DNA from: Ferrimonas aestuarii
GTDB taxonomy: Bacteria; Pseudomonadota; Gammaproteobacteria; Enterobacterales; Shewanellaceae
Length of the DNA: 64,000 nucleotides
NCBI RefSeq assembly: GCF_005116665.1
Contig: NZ_SWCJ01000006.1
Coordinates: 104,945 to 168,944, forward strand
Direction of reading: 5' to 3'
This document shows positions 63,637-64,000 of the stretch, piece by piece. A model generated the notes under the pieces. It made no database searches. It saw only the letters and a program-made list of their open reading frames with translations, and was not told the DNA's origin. Every line of letters starts with the position of its first letter. Within the stretch, counting starts at the first letter, position 1. Position numbers and translations under genes: made by a program.

Positions 63637-63875
63637 TTAGTTGTCAGATCGGTAAAATGGTTGGTTATGCATCAAAAAAGCAAGGATTCTATAACGCAAT
63701 TTGAATGGCCTAGGGTGGAGGAGGAAGACGCCTTTAGGATAAGCAGATAGCGTATTCCAACCTTTCCCTCCAACGCTTGCGGCCGTAAGCCGGTATCCAT
63801 TGGCACTGGCTAGTTCTAGGATCTCTAGGCCAAGACCCACGCCAGAGAGATTACGTCTGTTTCTAAATGCCAGTG
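63637..63875 (-). pseudogene. C-terminal remnant of an unknown gene cut by an IS element
   Basis: Reading the minus strand from the IS end gives an open frame of about 79 residues to a TAA at 63637, including SGVGLGLEILELASANGY and HPRPFKLRYRILAF. It looks like the tail of a protein rather than a complete gene: there is no proper start and the IS terminus abuts it. I do not recognise the family. It could also be chance coding. Confidence 0.45.
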
Positions 63876-64000
63876 TGTCGTCCTGAAATGCGTTGACACT
63901 TTTCAGTTAGAGCCAGTTGCATCAGCAACTGGCTTTTCCATGCACCTCGTTTGGGGTTTTCATTCCCAGGCTAAGGTGCGGTCTCAAGTTGTTATAGGTC
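63876..64000 (-). mobile_element. IS3-family insertion sequence, partial (runs off the window)
   Basis: The plus strand reads tgtcgtcctgaaatgcg then ttgaca from 63876. This is a typical IS3-type terminal inverted repeat, followed by the end of an OrfB transposase on the minus strand. Only about 125 bases are in the window, so neither the other end nor the target duplication can be seen. Confidence 0.75.
63922..64000 (-). CDS. IS3-family transposase OrfB, C-terminal end
   Basis: The minus strand encodes TYNNLRPHLSLGMKTPNEV and then HGKASC before a TGA at 63922. YNNLRPHLSLGMKTPNEVH is the well-known closing motif of IS3-group OrfB (rve integrase) proteins. The rest of the gene lies beyond the window. 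Confidence 0.88.
   Translation of the reverse strand, partial: TYNNLRPHLSLGMKTPNEVHGKASC

Overview
The window is chromosomal DNA of a gammaproteobacterium, most likely of the order Alteromonadales near Shewanella or Ferrimonas. The evidence is gene order and content: tRNA-Arg(CCG)/tRNA-His next to rep; secB-yibN-gpmI-envC-ctpA-yibQ; rpoH-ftsXEY-rsmD; a hutCUH/hutI divergon; a multihaem c-type cytochrome lipoprotein; and a MipA/DUF3019/two-component cluster. This placement comes from remembered gene neighbourhoods, not from a search. Base composition and codon use look even throughout. The only clear mobile DNA is an IS3-family end at the right edge.

Layout. 1-2.2 kb: molybdenum cofactor genes moeA (5' end cut by the window) and moaA, closed by a terminator. 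2.3-6.7 kb: a TraT-like lipoprotein, a small membrane protein, two tRNA genes, rep and ubiK. 6.9-11.5 kb: dsbA with an unusual CHNC active site, then a histidine kinase and a response regulator with an ArsR-like output domain, then an octahaem cytochrome lipoprotein whose leader has two competing hairpins. 11.6-18.8 kb: a nucleotidyltransferase-like protein, an RstAB-like two-component pair with an upstream lipoprotein, a divergent LysR/SDR pair and an unknown membrane protein. 19-23.7 kb: a second RstAB-like pair in one operon with DUF3019 and MipA/OmpV proteins, divergent from another MipA/OmpV gene and a lipoprotein. 24-31 kb: a Sel1-repeat protein and a complete tripartite RND efflux operon. 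31-35.4 kb: a Sel1-RCC1 fusion lipoprotein, an ankyrin-DUF1963 protein and an ATPase.

35.5-49.2 kb is mostly housekeeping: a BaiN-like flavoprotein, gpsA, secB, rhodanese, gpmI, envC, an S41 protease, yibQ, rpoH, ftsX, ftsE, ftsY (with eight 48-bp coding repeats) and rsmD. 49.2-54.9 kb has a divergent c-di-GMP pair (GGDEF and HD-GYP), a ZIP-like metal transporter, an acyltransferase and a YbdG-type MscS channel. 55-61 kb is histidine utilisation (hutH, hutU, hutC, hutI) with a palindromic HutC-type site, followed by a HAD protein that mixes enolase-phosphatase and phosphonatase features. 61-64 kb has a thioesterase, a long-chain acyl-CoA ligase with a FadR-like site upstream, a gene remnant and the end of an IS3-family element.

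The main lead from the hunt is regulatory. Each of the two RstA-like regulators lies near a perfect direct repeat with a 10-bp period that ends in TACA (CGCTTACA-AA-CGCTTACA and GGATACA-TTC-GGATACA). Each repeat sits upstream of envelope-protein genes, which suggests two related envelope-sensing circuits. The ArsR-output two-component system beside the octahaem cytochrome and the DTAGT-motif HAD protein are the other main leads.
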